40,533 nt of DNA from UBA5004 sp964342515. Lineage in GTDB: Bacteria; Patescibacteriota; Minisyncoccia; Phycocordibacterales; Zambryskibacteraceae. Position numbers and translations under genes: made by a program. Under the pieces are notes generated by a model. The model made no database searches. It was not told the DNA's origin and saw nothing but the letters and a program-made list of their open reading frames with translations. The stretch covers positions 1 through 40,533 of the forward strand of contig CAYFFP010000005.1 of the NCBI GenBank assembly GCA_964342515.1. Reading direction: 5' to 3'. This document shows, in pieces, positions 22,139 through 29,097 of the stretch. Position 1 is the stretch's first letter; each line of letters opens with the position of its first letter.

Positions 22139-22663
22139 ATGGGAACAGAAACCAAAGTTGAAAAAAGCAGAAGCCAAAGGCGTCGTCCGTCACGCCGCGA
22201 AGCTCGGGTCAAACCGGAGTTCGACCAGAAGATCGTGAGCATTCGCCGCGTAACACGCGTGATGGCCGGAGGCCGACGCTTCAGCTTCTCGGTCGGATTG
22301 GTGGCCGGCAATCGCAAAGGGCAAGTCGGCGTCGGTCTCGGCAAGGCGGCGGAGACGGCGCTTGCCATAGATAAAGCTTTTCGCGACGCCAAGAAAAATA
22401 TGATAACGGTCAATGCGACCAAGGACATGTCCATTCCCCACGATGCGGAAGCTAAATTCTCTGCTTCAAGAGTGAAACTAATGCCTGCTCCGGGCAAAGG
22501 GATTCTGGCCGGCAGTTCGGTGCGAACCGTTCTTGAGCTTGCCGGACTTAAGGACGTGGGGGGCAAGCTTCTAAGCCGGAGCAAAAACAGCATTAATAAC
22601 GCCCACGTTACGATAAAAGCTTTGAAAAAACTCGAAAGCACGAAAATCCGCGAGCGCAAATAA
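22139..22663 (+). CDS. rpsE: Ribosomal protein uS5
   Basis: 174 aa. Accuracy protein with dsRBD-like fold. FDQKIVSIRRVTRVMAGGRRFSFSVGLVAGNRKGQVGVGLGKAAE, PAPGKGILAGSSVRTVLELAGLKDVGGKLLSRSKNSINNAHVTIKAL. rplO follows after one base; rpmD (L30) is absent from its usual place, as in CPR genomes. Confidence 0.97.
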   Translation: MGTETKVEKSRSQRRRPSRREARVKPEFDQKIVSIRRVTRVMAGGRRFSFSVGLVAGNRKGQVGVGLGKAAETALAIDKAFRDAKKNMITVNATKDMSIPHDAEAKFSASRVKLMPAPGKGILAGSSVRTVLELAGLKDVGGKLLSRSKNSINNAHVTIKALKKLESTKIRERK

Positions 22664-22664
22664 T

Positions 22665-22937
22665 ATGCAATTCCATAATCTTAAAAGGAAAACAGCTAAC
22701 AAAAAACCCCGCCAAGCGGGGCGCGGCGGCAAGCGCGGCAAGACTGCCGGCCGCGGCACCAAGGGGCAGAATGCCCGCGCCGGCAGGAAGAAGCGACCGG
22801 AGCTCCGCGATATTATCAGTAAGATCCCGAAGCTCCGCGGCCGCGGCAAACACTCTCTCAAGTCTCGCAAGGTAAAGCTTATGGGTGCTGAGCTCAAAGC
22901 CTATCTTGCCGCGAAGAAATCAAGACCAGATGAATAA
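22665..22937 (+). CDS. rplO: Ribosomal protein uL15, C-terminally short
   Basis: 90 aa against about 145. The N-terminal Gly/Arg-rich RNA-binding arm is present (GRGGKRGKTAGRGTKGQNARAGRKKRPELRDIISKIPKLRGRGKHSLKSRKV), but the globular C-terminal domain is cut after about 15 further residues, and secY starts in its last codons. A CCCGCCAAGCGGGGC palindrome lies in the coding start. A frameshift is possible but unlikely, as secY directly follows with a normal start. Confidence 0.85.
   Translation: MQFHNLKRKTANKKPRQAGRGGKRGKTAGRGTKGQNARAGRKKRPELRDIISKIPKLRGRGKHSLKSRKVKLMGAELKAYLAAKKSRPDE
22701..22722 (-). repeat. Palindrome in rplO, terminator-like on the minus strand
   Basis: CCCCGC-CAA-GCGGGG (22707-22721) preceded on the plus strand by AAAAAA. 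On the minus strand this reads as hairpin plus TTTTTT, a perfect intrinsic terminator antisense to rplO. Confidence 0.5.
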
Positions 22938-24201
22938 ATTTACCGAAAAACTGCGTTTAATTTTCATGGATGAAATACTGCGGAAGCGGATATTGTTTGC
23001 TTTGGGACTCTTGGTTCTTACGCGCCTCTTGGCGGTCATTCCCATCCCCGGCATAGACGCCATGCGGCTTCAGAGCTTATTGGCGGGGTCGGAATTCCTG
23101 AACCTTCTGAATCTTTTCTCCGGCGGCGGACTCTCCAATCTCTCCATCGTGATGCTCGGTGTCGGGCCCTATATCACCAGCTCCATCATCATGCAGCTTA
23201 TGACGGTGATGTCGCCGAAACTTAAAGCCATGTATCAGGAGGAAGGCGAAGCGGGCCGCCGCCGCTTCTCCCAGTATTCGAGGATGCTTACGGTTCCCTT
23301 GGCGATTATTCAAGGTTACGCCTTTATTAAACTTATGCAGGGCCAAGGAGTATTGCCTCCGCTTCCCCTCGATGTACTTCTTATCGATATCATTATTATC
23401 GTGGCGGGCTCGATGCTTCTTATGTGGCTTGGCGAACTTATCACCGAATTCGGCGTAAGCAACGGCGTCTCGCTCATCATCTTTGCCGGTATCGTGGCGC
23501 AGTTGCCGACGACGGTAAGCCAAGCGCTTCTTACTTATGACGTCTCCCAGTTGCCCATCTATCTTCTAGGACTTGCCATAGCGCTCGTCGTTACCTTCGG
23601 CGTGGTAATTGTGACGGAAGCGGAGCGGCCCATACCCGTCACTTACGCGAGACAAGTGCGCGGCGGCAGAACTTACGGCGGGGTCTCGACGTACCTGCCG
23701 CTTCGCGTTAATCAAGCGGGAGTTATTCCCATCATCTTCGCGCTTTCCATTCTCCTCTTCCCGCAAATGATTTTCCAGTTCCTCTCGCAGTCCACCATCT
23801 CCTCTGTCAGTGCCTTGGCGGACTTTTTCTTAAACCTCTTGGCCAATAACTGGTTCTACACCGGAGCCTATTTCGTGTTTGTGGTGCTCTTTACTTACTT
23901 CTACACGGCGGTAACCTTCGATCCCGATAATATCTCGACCAATCTCCAGAAATCCGGCGCCTTCATCCCCGGCGTGCGTCCGGGAGTACCCACTGCCGAC
24001 CATATCTCCCGCATCTTAACGCGCCTTACTCTCGTGGGAGCGCTCTTCCTCGGCGCTATCGCCATCCTCCCGCTCATCCTGCGCTCTATTACTGGCATCC
24101 AGTCTCTGGCCATCGGCGGCACGGCCCTTCTCATCGTCGTCTCGGTCGTCATCGACCTCGTCAAAAAAATCGACGCCCAACTTTCCGCCCGGGAATACTA
24201 G
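22930..24201 (+). CDS. secY: Protein translocase subunit SecY
   Basis: 423 aa from the ATG at 22930 (MNKFTEKLRLIF), which overlaps the rplO stop by 8 bp. Ten membrane spans as in the family. TRLLAVIPIPGID, LNLFSGGGLSNLSIVMLGVGPYITSSIIMQLM (plug and TM2), EFGVSNGVSLIIFAGIVAQLP, RPIPVTYARQVRGGRTYGGVSTYLPLRVNQAGVIPIIFA, GAFIPGVRPG. Forms the channel with SecE and SecG, which are not in this window. Confidence 0.98.
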   Translation: MNKFTEKLRLIFMDEILRKRILFALGLLVLTRLLAVIPIPGIDAMRLQSLLAGSEFLNLLNLFSGGGLSNLSIVMLGVGPYITSSIIMQLMTVMSPKLKAMYQEEGEAGRRRFSQYSRMLTVPLAIIQGYAFIKLMQGQGVLPPLPLDVLLIDIIIIVAGSMLLMWLGELITEFGVSNGVSLIIFAGIVAQLPTTVSQALLTYDVSQLPIYLLGLAIALVVTFGVVIVTEAERPIPVTYARQVRGGRTYGGVSTYLPLRVNQAGVIPIIFALSILLFPQMIFQFLSQSTISSVSALADFFLNLLANNWFYTGAYFVFVVLFTYFYTAVTFDPDNISTNLQKSGAFIPGVRPGVPTADHISRILTRLTLVGALFLGAIAILPLILRSITGIQSLAIGGTALLIVVSVVIDLVKKIDAQLSAREY

Positions 24202-24215
24202 TGTAAAATTAATGT

Positions 24216-24815
24216 ATGCTTCACACGGTAATTTTTGTCGGTCGGTCGGGCTGTGGCAAGGGCACGCAAGCCGATCTTTTGAAAAATCGCATTAAAGAAC
24301 ACGATGCGGATAACCGGCATATTCTGTATGTTGAGACGGGAGAGGACTTCCGCCGCTTCATAAGAGGCGAGAGCTACTCCTCCCTGCTTTCGCGGCAAGC
24401 TTATGAGAGAGATGACCGCCAGCCCGATTTCCTAGCTTGCTTTATGTGGAGCTCTATTCTTTTGGAACAGCTGGAGAAAGATACGCATCTCATCTTTGAC
24501 GGCGCGCCGCGGGCTAGAGACGAAGCGGAGATCCTCACTTCCGCTCTGGAATTTTATAAAAGGGAGCACCCCGCGGTAATTTACTTAAATGTCTCGAGGC
24601 GCTGGTCTGAGGAGCGCCTGCTTAAGCGCAAGAGAAGCGACGATATAAATCTTGCCAAAATCGACAAGCGTCTCGACTGGTTCGACAAAGACGTCATGCC
24701 CGCCATTGAACATTTCAGAACTAACAAGTATTACCGCTTCCTCGAGATAAACGGCGAGCAGTCGATAGAAAAAGTTCATTCTGATATAGTGGCCGCCTAC
24801 GATTATGCGGCTTAA
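24216..24815 (+). CDS. adk: Adenylate kinase family protein, short form
   Basis: 199 aa. P-loop FVGRSGCGKGTQ; AMP-side motif ETGEDFRRF in place of the usual TGDMLR; DGAPRARDEA in place of DGFPR; NVSRRWSEERLLKRKRSDDI, then a helix RLDWFDKDVMPAIEHF. The LID domain is absent (short type). Converts AMP and ATP to 2 ADP. Position after secY is the classical adk place. The changed motifs leave some chance of another nucleoside-monophosphate kinase specificity. Confidence 0.85.
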   Translation: MLHTVIFVGRSGCGKGTQADLLKNRIKEHDADNRHILYVETGEDFRRFIRGESYSSLLSRQAYERDDRQPDFLACFMWSSILLEQLEKDTHLIFDGAPRARDEAEILTSALEFYKREHPAVIYLNVSRRWSEERLLKRKRSDDINLAKIDKRLDWFDKDVMPAIEHFRTNKYYRFLEINGEQSIEKVHSDIVAAYDYAA

Positions 24816-25569
24816 GAGCAAGGAGGAGATAGAGGTCATGAGAGAAGGTGGCAGGAGGCACGCCCGGATTCTCTCTGATTTGGCTCGGATGACTAAGCCC
24901 GGCGTCTCCACCTTAACTCTAGAAGAAGAAGCTCTGGCAATGATAAGGGAGATGGGAGACAAGCCGGCATTCTTGGGCTACAAGCCCAGGGGCGCGAAGA
25001 GACCGTATCCCGCCGCTCTTTGCGTCTCTATCAATAATGAAATTGTCCACGGAATACCCAACGAAGCGGAGAGAATTTTGAGAGAAGGAGACATCGTCTC
25101 GATTGATTTGGGCTTAATACATAAAGGACTTATCACGGATTCCGCCATCACAGTATCCGTCGGTGCCATTGATGATGAGTCCCGCAAATTGATTGATGTC
25201 TGTAAAAGGGCGCTTATGGCTGGCATCGAAGCGGCGCAACCGGGTAACGCAGTCGGTGATATAGGGGCGGCGGTAAGCGAAGTGGTAAAGAATACCGGTT
25301 TTTCTCTGGCGAAAGATTTGGCCGGACACGGGGTGGGCTTCTCGGTGCATGAAGAACCGTTGGTGCCCAACTTCGGCAAGAGAGGGAAAGGGAAGAAATT
25401 GGTCGCGGGGATGGTGCTTGCTTTAGAGCCCATGGTAAACGCCGGCAACTCGGAGATAAAAGTCTCTCCGGACGGCTACACCATCAAAACCCGCGACGGC
25501 TCCAAAAGCGCCCACTTCGAACACACCATTGCAATTACGGAGAAAGGAAATATAATTCTAACTTCATGA
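24805..25569 (+). CDS. map: Methionine aminopeptidase type I
   Basis: 254 aa. Removes the initiator Met. Metal ligands are all visible: D in SIDLGL, D in ITDSAITV, H in GHGVGFSVHEEP, E in LALEPM and E in HFEHTIAIT; the substrate His is in IVHGIPNE. Overlaps adk by 11 bp and ndk by ATGA. Confidence 0.97.
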   Translation: MRLKSKEEIEVMREGGRRHARILSDLARMTKPGVSTLTLEEEALAMIREMGDKPAFLGYKPRGAKRPYPAALCVSINNEIVHGIPNEAERILREGDIVSIDLGLIHKGLITDSAITVSVGAIDDESRKLIDVCKRALMAGIEAAQPGNAVGDIGAAVSEVVKNTGFSLAKDLAGHGVGFSVHEEPLVPNFGKRGKGKKLVAGMVLALEPMVNAGNSEIKVSPDGYTIKTRDGSKSAHFEHTIAITEKGNIILTS

Positions 25570-26147
25570 AGCTAAAGGAAGAGCAGACATTCGTATTGAT
25601 CAAACCGGATGCGGTTCAGAAGGGATTAATCGGAGAGATTATCAAAAGGTTCGAGCAAAGAGATTTAAAAATCGTGGCGCTGGAAATGTTCCAGCCGACC
25701 GCGGAACAAATTGACGCTCATTATCCGAAAGACAAGGCGTGGGTTACTCGTTTGGGGGAGAAAAGCTTAAGCACTTACAAAAAATACGGCATCGACCCCA
25801 AACCGCTGGTGGGCAGTGACGATCCGGCCAAAATCGGACCGTTGGTGCGCGGCTGGGTTATCAACTACATGACCGCCGCTCCCTTGGTTCGCATAATTGT
25901 GCAAGGGCTGCATGCTGTCGATACCGTTAGAAAGATCGCTGGACCCACCCTGCCTTTCCAAGCGGAGATGGGAACAATCAGAGGCGATTTCTCCATTGAT
26001 TCGCCGGCTCTGGCAAATAGCGAGAAACGCGCGGTAATGAACCTCGTCCACGCTTCGGAAACCGCGGAAGAAGCTAGACACGAAATAAGTCACTGGTTTG
26101 GTAATATTAAAGCCCTAAATTACAAACGTTTTGGCGTGGATGTGTAA
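25566..26147 (+). CDS. ndk: Nucleoside diphosphate kinase with insertion
   Basis: 193 aa against about 140-150. N-terminus QTFVLIKPDAVQKGLIGEIIKRFEQRDLKIVALEM, active-site His in NLVHASET, GTIRGDF. The extra length is an insert of about 45 residues after HYPKDKAWV (LGEKSLSTYKKYGID...), in the Kpn-loop/helix region. Makes NTPs from NDPs. It takes the place where infA and rpmJ usually follow map; those are not in the window. Confidence 0.92.
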   Translation: MKLKEEQTFVLIKPDAVQKGLIGEIIKRFEQRDLKIVALEMFQPTAEQIDAHYPKDKAWVTRLGEKSLSTYKKYGIDPKPLVGSDDPAKIGPLVRGWVINYMTAAPLVRIIVQGLHAVDTVRKIAGPTLPFQAEMGTIRGDFSIDSPALANSEKRAVMNLVHASETAEEARHEISHWFGNIKALNYKRFGVDV

Positions 26148-26207
26148 TACGAAATATTTCTTTGAGTAAGTCCATACGATATCAACAGATTTTTGTGTGT
26201 GATACGT

Positions 26208-26213
26208 TATAAT
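26208..26213 (+). promoter_or_regulatory. -10 box of 6S RNA
   Basis: TATAAT, 7 nt before the first base of the long closing stem. No clear -35. Confidence 0.6.
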
Positions 26214-26219
26214 AGAGTT

Positions 26220-26346
26220 AGGGTTATTTGAGGTATTATCTAGCTAAAACATTTCAAGGGAGTCTCAATTGCTCCGACCCCTTGGGCGTCGGAGCCGCGG
26301 ACACCCACCTAGTTTAAGAACTAGGGCAATACCAGAATAACCCTGT
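26220..26346 (+). ncRNA. ssrS: 6S RNA
   Basis: About 127 nt. The ends pair (AGGGTTATT at 26220-26228 with AATAACCCT at 26336-26344, then GGTATT with AATACC), with a large open middle. The 3' half has the familiar GACACCCACCT...AGAACTAGGG-type stretch of 6S RNAs (26310-26326). 6S RNA mimics an open promoter and binds the housekeeping RNA polymerase. Ends at a strong terminator. The family call is by motif and shape; short for a 6S RNA. Confidence 0.8.
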
Positions 26347-26347
26347 C

Positions 26348-26384
26348 AAAAATCCGATCTCGCCGGCTGGCGGATCGGATTTTT
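26348..26384. terminator. Two-way terminator, 6S RNA / rplT
   Basis: AAAAATCCGATC, loop with a CGCCGGCTGGCG palindrome, GATCGGATTTTT. A-run and T-run on both sides, so it can serve 6S RNA (plus) and the rpmI-rplT transcript (minus). Confidence 0.88.
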
Positions 26385-26401
26385 GGTAATCGGGACCAAA
26401 A

Positions 26402-26746
26402 TTACTTCACGGATTCAACAATCTTCTTGAAAGTTTCGGGGTGGTTTAAGGCGAGTTGGGCCAGAATCTTTCTGTCCAAGGCGATATTGTTTTTCTTCAA
26501 AAGAGGAATAAATTTGGAATAGGAAAGACCGTTCTCTTTAAGCATTGCGGACATGCGGACGTTCCAGAGGCGGCGGAAATCGCCTTTTTTGTCTCTACGA
26601 TGAGCGAAGGCGTAGGTGCCGGCGTGGAAAATCGCTTCGTTGGCCTGCCTCTCTTTCTTGCTGCGGCCGAAGCGGTAACCCTTCACCTTGCGGAGAATAT
26701 TCTTTCTGGTCTTTAACGCGTTTACGCCTTTCTTTACCCTCGTCAT
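26402..26746 (-). CDS. rplT: Ribosomal protein bL20
   Basis: 114 aa. Early 50S assembly protein and, in many bacteria, repressor of its operon. TRVKKGVNALKTRKNILRKVKGYRFGRSKKERQANEAIFHAGTYAFAHRRDKKGDFRRLWNVRM is typical. Preceded by three tandem CTAATTNNN units instead of a Shine-Dalgarno. Confidence 0.97.
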   Translation of the reverse strand: MTRVKKGVNALKTRKNILRKVKGYRFGRSKKERQANEAIFHAGTYAFAHRRDKKGDFRRLWNVRMSAMLKENGLSYSKFIPLLKKNNIALDRKILAQLALNHPETFKKIVESVK

Positions 26747-26751
26747 TTTAA

Positions 26752-26778
26752 AATAATTAGGTCAATTAGAATAATTAG
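26752..26778 (-). repeat. Three tandem CTAATTNNN 9-mers before rplT
   Basis: On the minus strand CTAATTATT, CTAATTGAC, CTAATTATT, then TTAAA and ATG. Same arrangement as 7329-7355 before fusA. Confidence 0.65.
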
Positions 26779-26960
26779 AAATTCACCAAAAATCTGCTTC
26801 TATCTTTATTAGTGATATGAAATTCTACCTGCTTTTTTTTAGCAGATTTTTGGTGTCCCCGCTCCTTGGCATTGAAGTGATTCTGACCGGATTTCCTAGC
26901 CAGAAGCTTGCCGCTTTTAGTCACCTTAAGCCGCTTCAAATATGATTTATTAGTTTTCAT
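26775..26960 (-). CDS. rpmI: Ribosomal protein bL35
   Basis: 61 aa. MKTNKSYLKRLKVTKSGKLLARKSGQNHFNAKERGHQKSAKKKQ fits the family (KTxKSxxKRxKxTxxGK...HxxxxK). A minus-strand TATTAT (26977-26972) lies 11 nt upstream, so the leader is about 4 nt: rpmI-rplT has its own promoter, separate from infC. Confidence 0.94.
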   Translation of the reverse strand: MKTNKSYLKRLKVTKSGKLLARKSGQNHFNAKERGHQKSAKKKQVEFHITNKDRSRFLVNF

Positions 26961-27013
26961 AACAGGGCTCTATAATACAGATTTATGCTGATTTGTCTAT
27001 GCATAGGATAGAT

Positions 27014-27086
27014 CACCCCGTGATAGCGACGTAAAGTCGCGTGGCGACCACGTCGCTTTACGCGAAACTATTTTACGGGGTGGATG
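27014..27086. repeat. REP-like palindrome, copy 1
   Basis: Outer stem CACCCCGT / ACGGGGTG, then G opposite TTT, then ATAG / CTAT. A second perfect hairpin sits inside (CGTAAAG...CTTTACG with GTGG/CCAC). The G-versus-TTT bulge after CGT/ACG recurs in copies 2-4 (27712, 27819, 31971). Confidence 0.75.
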
Positions 27087-27433
27087 ATGTTAGAACTATT
27101 TTTATGAAAAAGTTGAATTATGCTAACAAGTGCGATAAAGAACGGAATCAAAGTAAGCCATTGCTGTTTGTTATACCGTGAGATAGTTTCGGACTCTCTT
27201 ACATCTGCTACTATTTCTGTATAGTTATTCCGAAATACAAACCGACTAGCATATAAAGCTAATGGAAGGTAATTAACACTAACCCCAACAAGCCACAGTT
27301 TCCAAATTATTACAACGGGAAGCAAATATGCTAGAGCTAAAATACCGAATGTGCCAACAACAAACTCAGTAAGAATTAGCCATTTCCCATTTAATGTCAT
27401 ATCAAGAGCGACAAGCTTTTTGATGTTAATCAT
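27068..27433 (-). CDS. Membrane protein, unknown
   Basis: 121 aa with three membrane spans (about residues 18-37, 40-62, 94-111) and a polar loop RNNYTEIVADVRESETISRYNKQQW. Not recognised. 3 nt after the GIY-YIG gene, so co-transcribed with it. A+T-rich, and inserted with it between infC and rpmI. Its stop lies in the outer arm of a palindrome. Confidence 0.65.
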   Translation of the reverse strand: MINIKKLVALDMTLNGKWLILTEFVVGTFGILALAYLLPVVIIWKLWLVGVSVNYLPLALYASRFVFRNNYTEIVADVRESETISRYNKQQWLTLIPFFIALVSIIQLFHKNSSNIIHPVK

Positions 27434-27436
27434 AGA

Positions 27437-27694
27437 CTAGATTGATAGATAATTTACAAGCTGTTTCTTTAAAAATCTTCTACCTGCTCCGCTTTTCAAA
27501 AATACCTCTCTACCCTTAGCATCTTTTATATCCAAATAACCTTCACAATAAATTAATTTCCAATCCATTTTCTTACTAGTGGTCTTTGAACCATAACCAG
27601 ATTGGTGCTCTTTCAGTCTCTTATTCAAGTTAGACGTGTAGCCGATATACCAGCTTTTGTCGTCAGAACATTCTAAGACATAGACCCAGTACAT
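27437..27694 (-). CDS. GIY-YIG domain protein (UPF0213/YhbQ-like), copy 1
   Basis: 85 aa, a stand-alone GIY-YIG nuclease domain: WVYVLECSDDKSWYIGYTSNLNKRLKEH with Tyr/Arg in place, WKLIYCEGYLDIKDAKGREVFLKSGAGRRFLKKQL. A single-domain nuclease of unclear target. Inserted between infC and rpmI and flanked on both sides by palindromes. TAGAAT ends 7 nt before the ATG (leaderless type). Relative of 39139-39372. Confidence 0.88.
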   Translation of the reverse strand: MYWVYVLECSDDKSWYIGYTSNLNKRLKEHQSGYGSKTTSKKMDWKLIYCEGYLDIKDAKGREVFLKSGAGRRFLKKQLVNYLSI

Positions 27695-27711
27695 ATATTT
27701 TATTCTACGCT

Positions 27712-27758
27712 GTCGCGTAAAGGACGTAAAACTACTTCGTAGTCACGTCCCACGCGAC
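27712..27758. repeat. REP-like palindrome, copy 2 (doubly nested)
   Basis: GTCGCGT-AAA-GGACGT-AAA-ACTAC, loop TTC, and the complements GTAGT-C-ACGTCC-C-ACGCGAC. All three stems are perfect (5, 6, 7 bp) and both bulges are AAA against C, that is G against TTT on the other strand. Confidence 0.85.
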
Positions 27759-27818
27759 TCACGTAACACAAAATCGCCTCAGGGCAATTCTGTTCATGTC
27801 TGCACCTAAGCGGCGCAG

Positions 27819-27857
27819 CCACGTGATGGATTGCTTTGCAATCCATTTTACGTGGCA
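27819..27857. repeat. REP-like palindrome, copy 3
   Basis: GCCACGT-G-ATGGATTGC, loop TTT, GCAATCCAT-TTT-ACGTGGC. Same G-versus-TTT bulge. Covers the infC stop codon. Confidence 0.8.
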
Positions 27858-28354
27858 CGCTCGATGATAATAGTCAATCCTTTCGGACTTTTTTTGGCCG
27901 GATCGGCTATCTTATAATCCACGGAGACAAGCTTCAGCATTCGCTCTATGCGCTCCCTAAGAAATTTCTCGTCCAAGTATTTGGCGCGGCCCGGCAGGAA
28001 TAAATCCACCTTGACCTTGTGTCCTTCCGAGAGCCACTTGGAAGCGGACTTCGCCTTGAGTGCGAGGTCATGGTTGCCGGTACCCAACTTTACTTGCACG
28101 GTCTTGACCTCGCTCGAATGGGACTTCTTGGTGCTTTTGCTCTTTTTATTCTCTTCGTAAAGATATTTGCCGAAGTCGGCGATCTTGGCCACCGGCGGGG
28201 TGGCAGTGGGAGAGATCTCAATAAGATCCAATCCGAATGCCTCTGATTTTTTGAGTGCTTCCTCGAGCTTGAGAATGCCGAAGTTCTCTCCCTTGGGTCC
28301 GATAACGCGCAATTCGCGGGAAGTTATGCGCTGATTTATGCGGGGTTCTTGCAT
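27848..28354 (-). CDS. infC: Translation initiation factor IF-3
   Basis: 168 aa. N-domain INQRITSRELRVIGPKGENFGILKLEEALKKSEAFGLDLIEISPTATPPVAKIADFGKYLYE; linker; C-domain KTVQVKLGTGNHDLALKAKSASKWLSEGHKVKVDLFLPGRAKYLDEKF. Prevents early subunit joining and checks the start codon. Normally directly followed by rpmI-rplT; here about 890 bp of other genes and palindromes separate them. Start ATG, not the AUU of enterobacteria. Confidence 0.97.
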   Translation of the reverse strand: MQEPRINQRITSRELRVIGPKGENFGILKLEEALKKSEAFGLDLIEISPTATPPVAKIADFGKYLYEENKKSKSTKKSHSSEVKTVQVKLGTGNHDLALKAKSASKWLSEGHKVKVDLFLPGRAKYLDEKFLRERIERMLKLVSVDYKIADPAKKSPKGLTIIIERAT

Positions 28355-28393
28355 CGAGCCTGTCGAGATGTGTATAACTTAATGTTCTTTCCA

Positions 28394-28400
28394 TTATACA
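28394..28400. promoter_or_regulatory. Symmetric -10 element, infC / DUF1003
   Basis: ATTATACA reads TATACA on the plus strand (28395-28400, 10 nt before the ATG at 28411) and TATAAT on the minus strand (28399-28394, about 40 nt before infC). Confidence 0.5.
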
Positions 28401-28410
28401 CTATTAAGCG

Positions 28411-28866
28411 ATGGAATACAAACACAATCCGCCGTCTTTGGCGGAATTAAGGCAGTCGCGGAAAGTAATCCGCAAAGACCGGCTCGAACACTGGAAGACT
28501 CTCTCCACCTCCGAGCGCTTCGCCGTCTATATACACCACCACGTTGGCTCTCTGGGCTTCTTCTCCCTTATCCTTTTCTGGACTCTCGGCTGGCTTCTCT
28601 GGAACATGCTCGCGCCGGTGGCATACCGCTTCGACCCCGGGCCGGCTTTCGTCATCTGGCTTTTCGCTTCCAATATTCTCCAACTCGTGCTCCTGCCGGT
28701 GATTATGGTCGGGCAGAACATCGAGGGCAGGGCGGCCGAGTGGCGGGCGCAGAAGGATTTCGAAATAAACCAGAAGGCCGAGCACGAGATAGAGGTAATC
28801 ATCGCCCACTTGGAGAACCAGAACGAGCTTTTGCTGGAGTTTGCGCGCAAAATCGACAGAAGATAA
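28411..28866 (+). CDS. DUF1003 family membrane protein
   Basis: 151 aa. Two membrane spans (about residues 48-70 and 79-101) joined by the typical RFDPGPAFVIWLFASNILQLVLLPVIMVGQN, then a charged helix with DFEINQKAEHEIEVIIAHLE. DUF1003 has no known biochemical function. Divergent from infC. Confidence 0.85.
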   Translation: MEYKHNPPSLAELRQSRKVIRKDRLEHWKTLSTSERFAVYIHHHVGSLGFFSLILFWTLGWLLWNMLAPVAYRFDPGPAFVIWLFASNILQLVLLPVIMVGQNIEGRAAEWRAQKDFEINQKAEHEIEVIIAHLENQNELLLEFARKIDRR

Positions 28867-28883
28867 AATTAAATCATAAACAT

Positions 28884-29096
28884 ATGGAGAAAAAGAAATT
28901 AACAACGATCATAGTATTAATAGTAATTTTGGTATTGGGATATTTCGGCTGGCAGATGTGGCAGTCGAGCCCGAGCGAGTTCTCCGAGGAGGAGATAAGC
29001 GAGCTTAATCCGTTTGCTCAAGAGGAGCCGTCGAACCCTTTCGAAGAAAGCAGCGCCAATCCTTACGAGAATATAAAAACCAACCCATTCGAATAA
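28884..29096 (+). CDS. Small anchored protein with NPF/NPY repeats
   Basis: 70 aa from the ATG at 28884. One signal-anchor helix (LTTIIVLIVILVLGYFGWQMW), then an acidic tail with NPFAQE, NPFEES, NPYENI and NPFE, that is four NP(F/Y) units spaced 8-13 residues. Not recognised. One base before the Cys-repeat gene, so the two are co-expressed and probably both face the outside. Confidence 0.75.
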   Translation: MEKKKLTTIIVLIVILVLGYFGWQMWQSSPSEFSEEEISELNPFAQEEPSNPFEESSANPYENIKTNPFE

Positions 29097-29097
29097 A

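Noticed and set aside
28740..28883. Longer start for the NPF-repeat protein
   Set aside because: Overlaps the DUF1003 gene in another frame; the ATG at 28884 begins the signal anchor directly.
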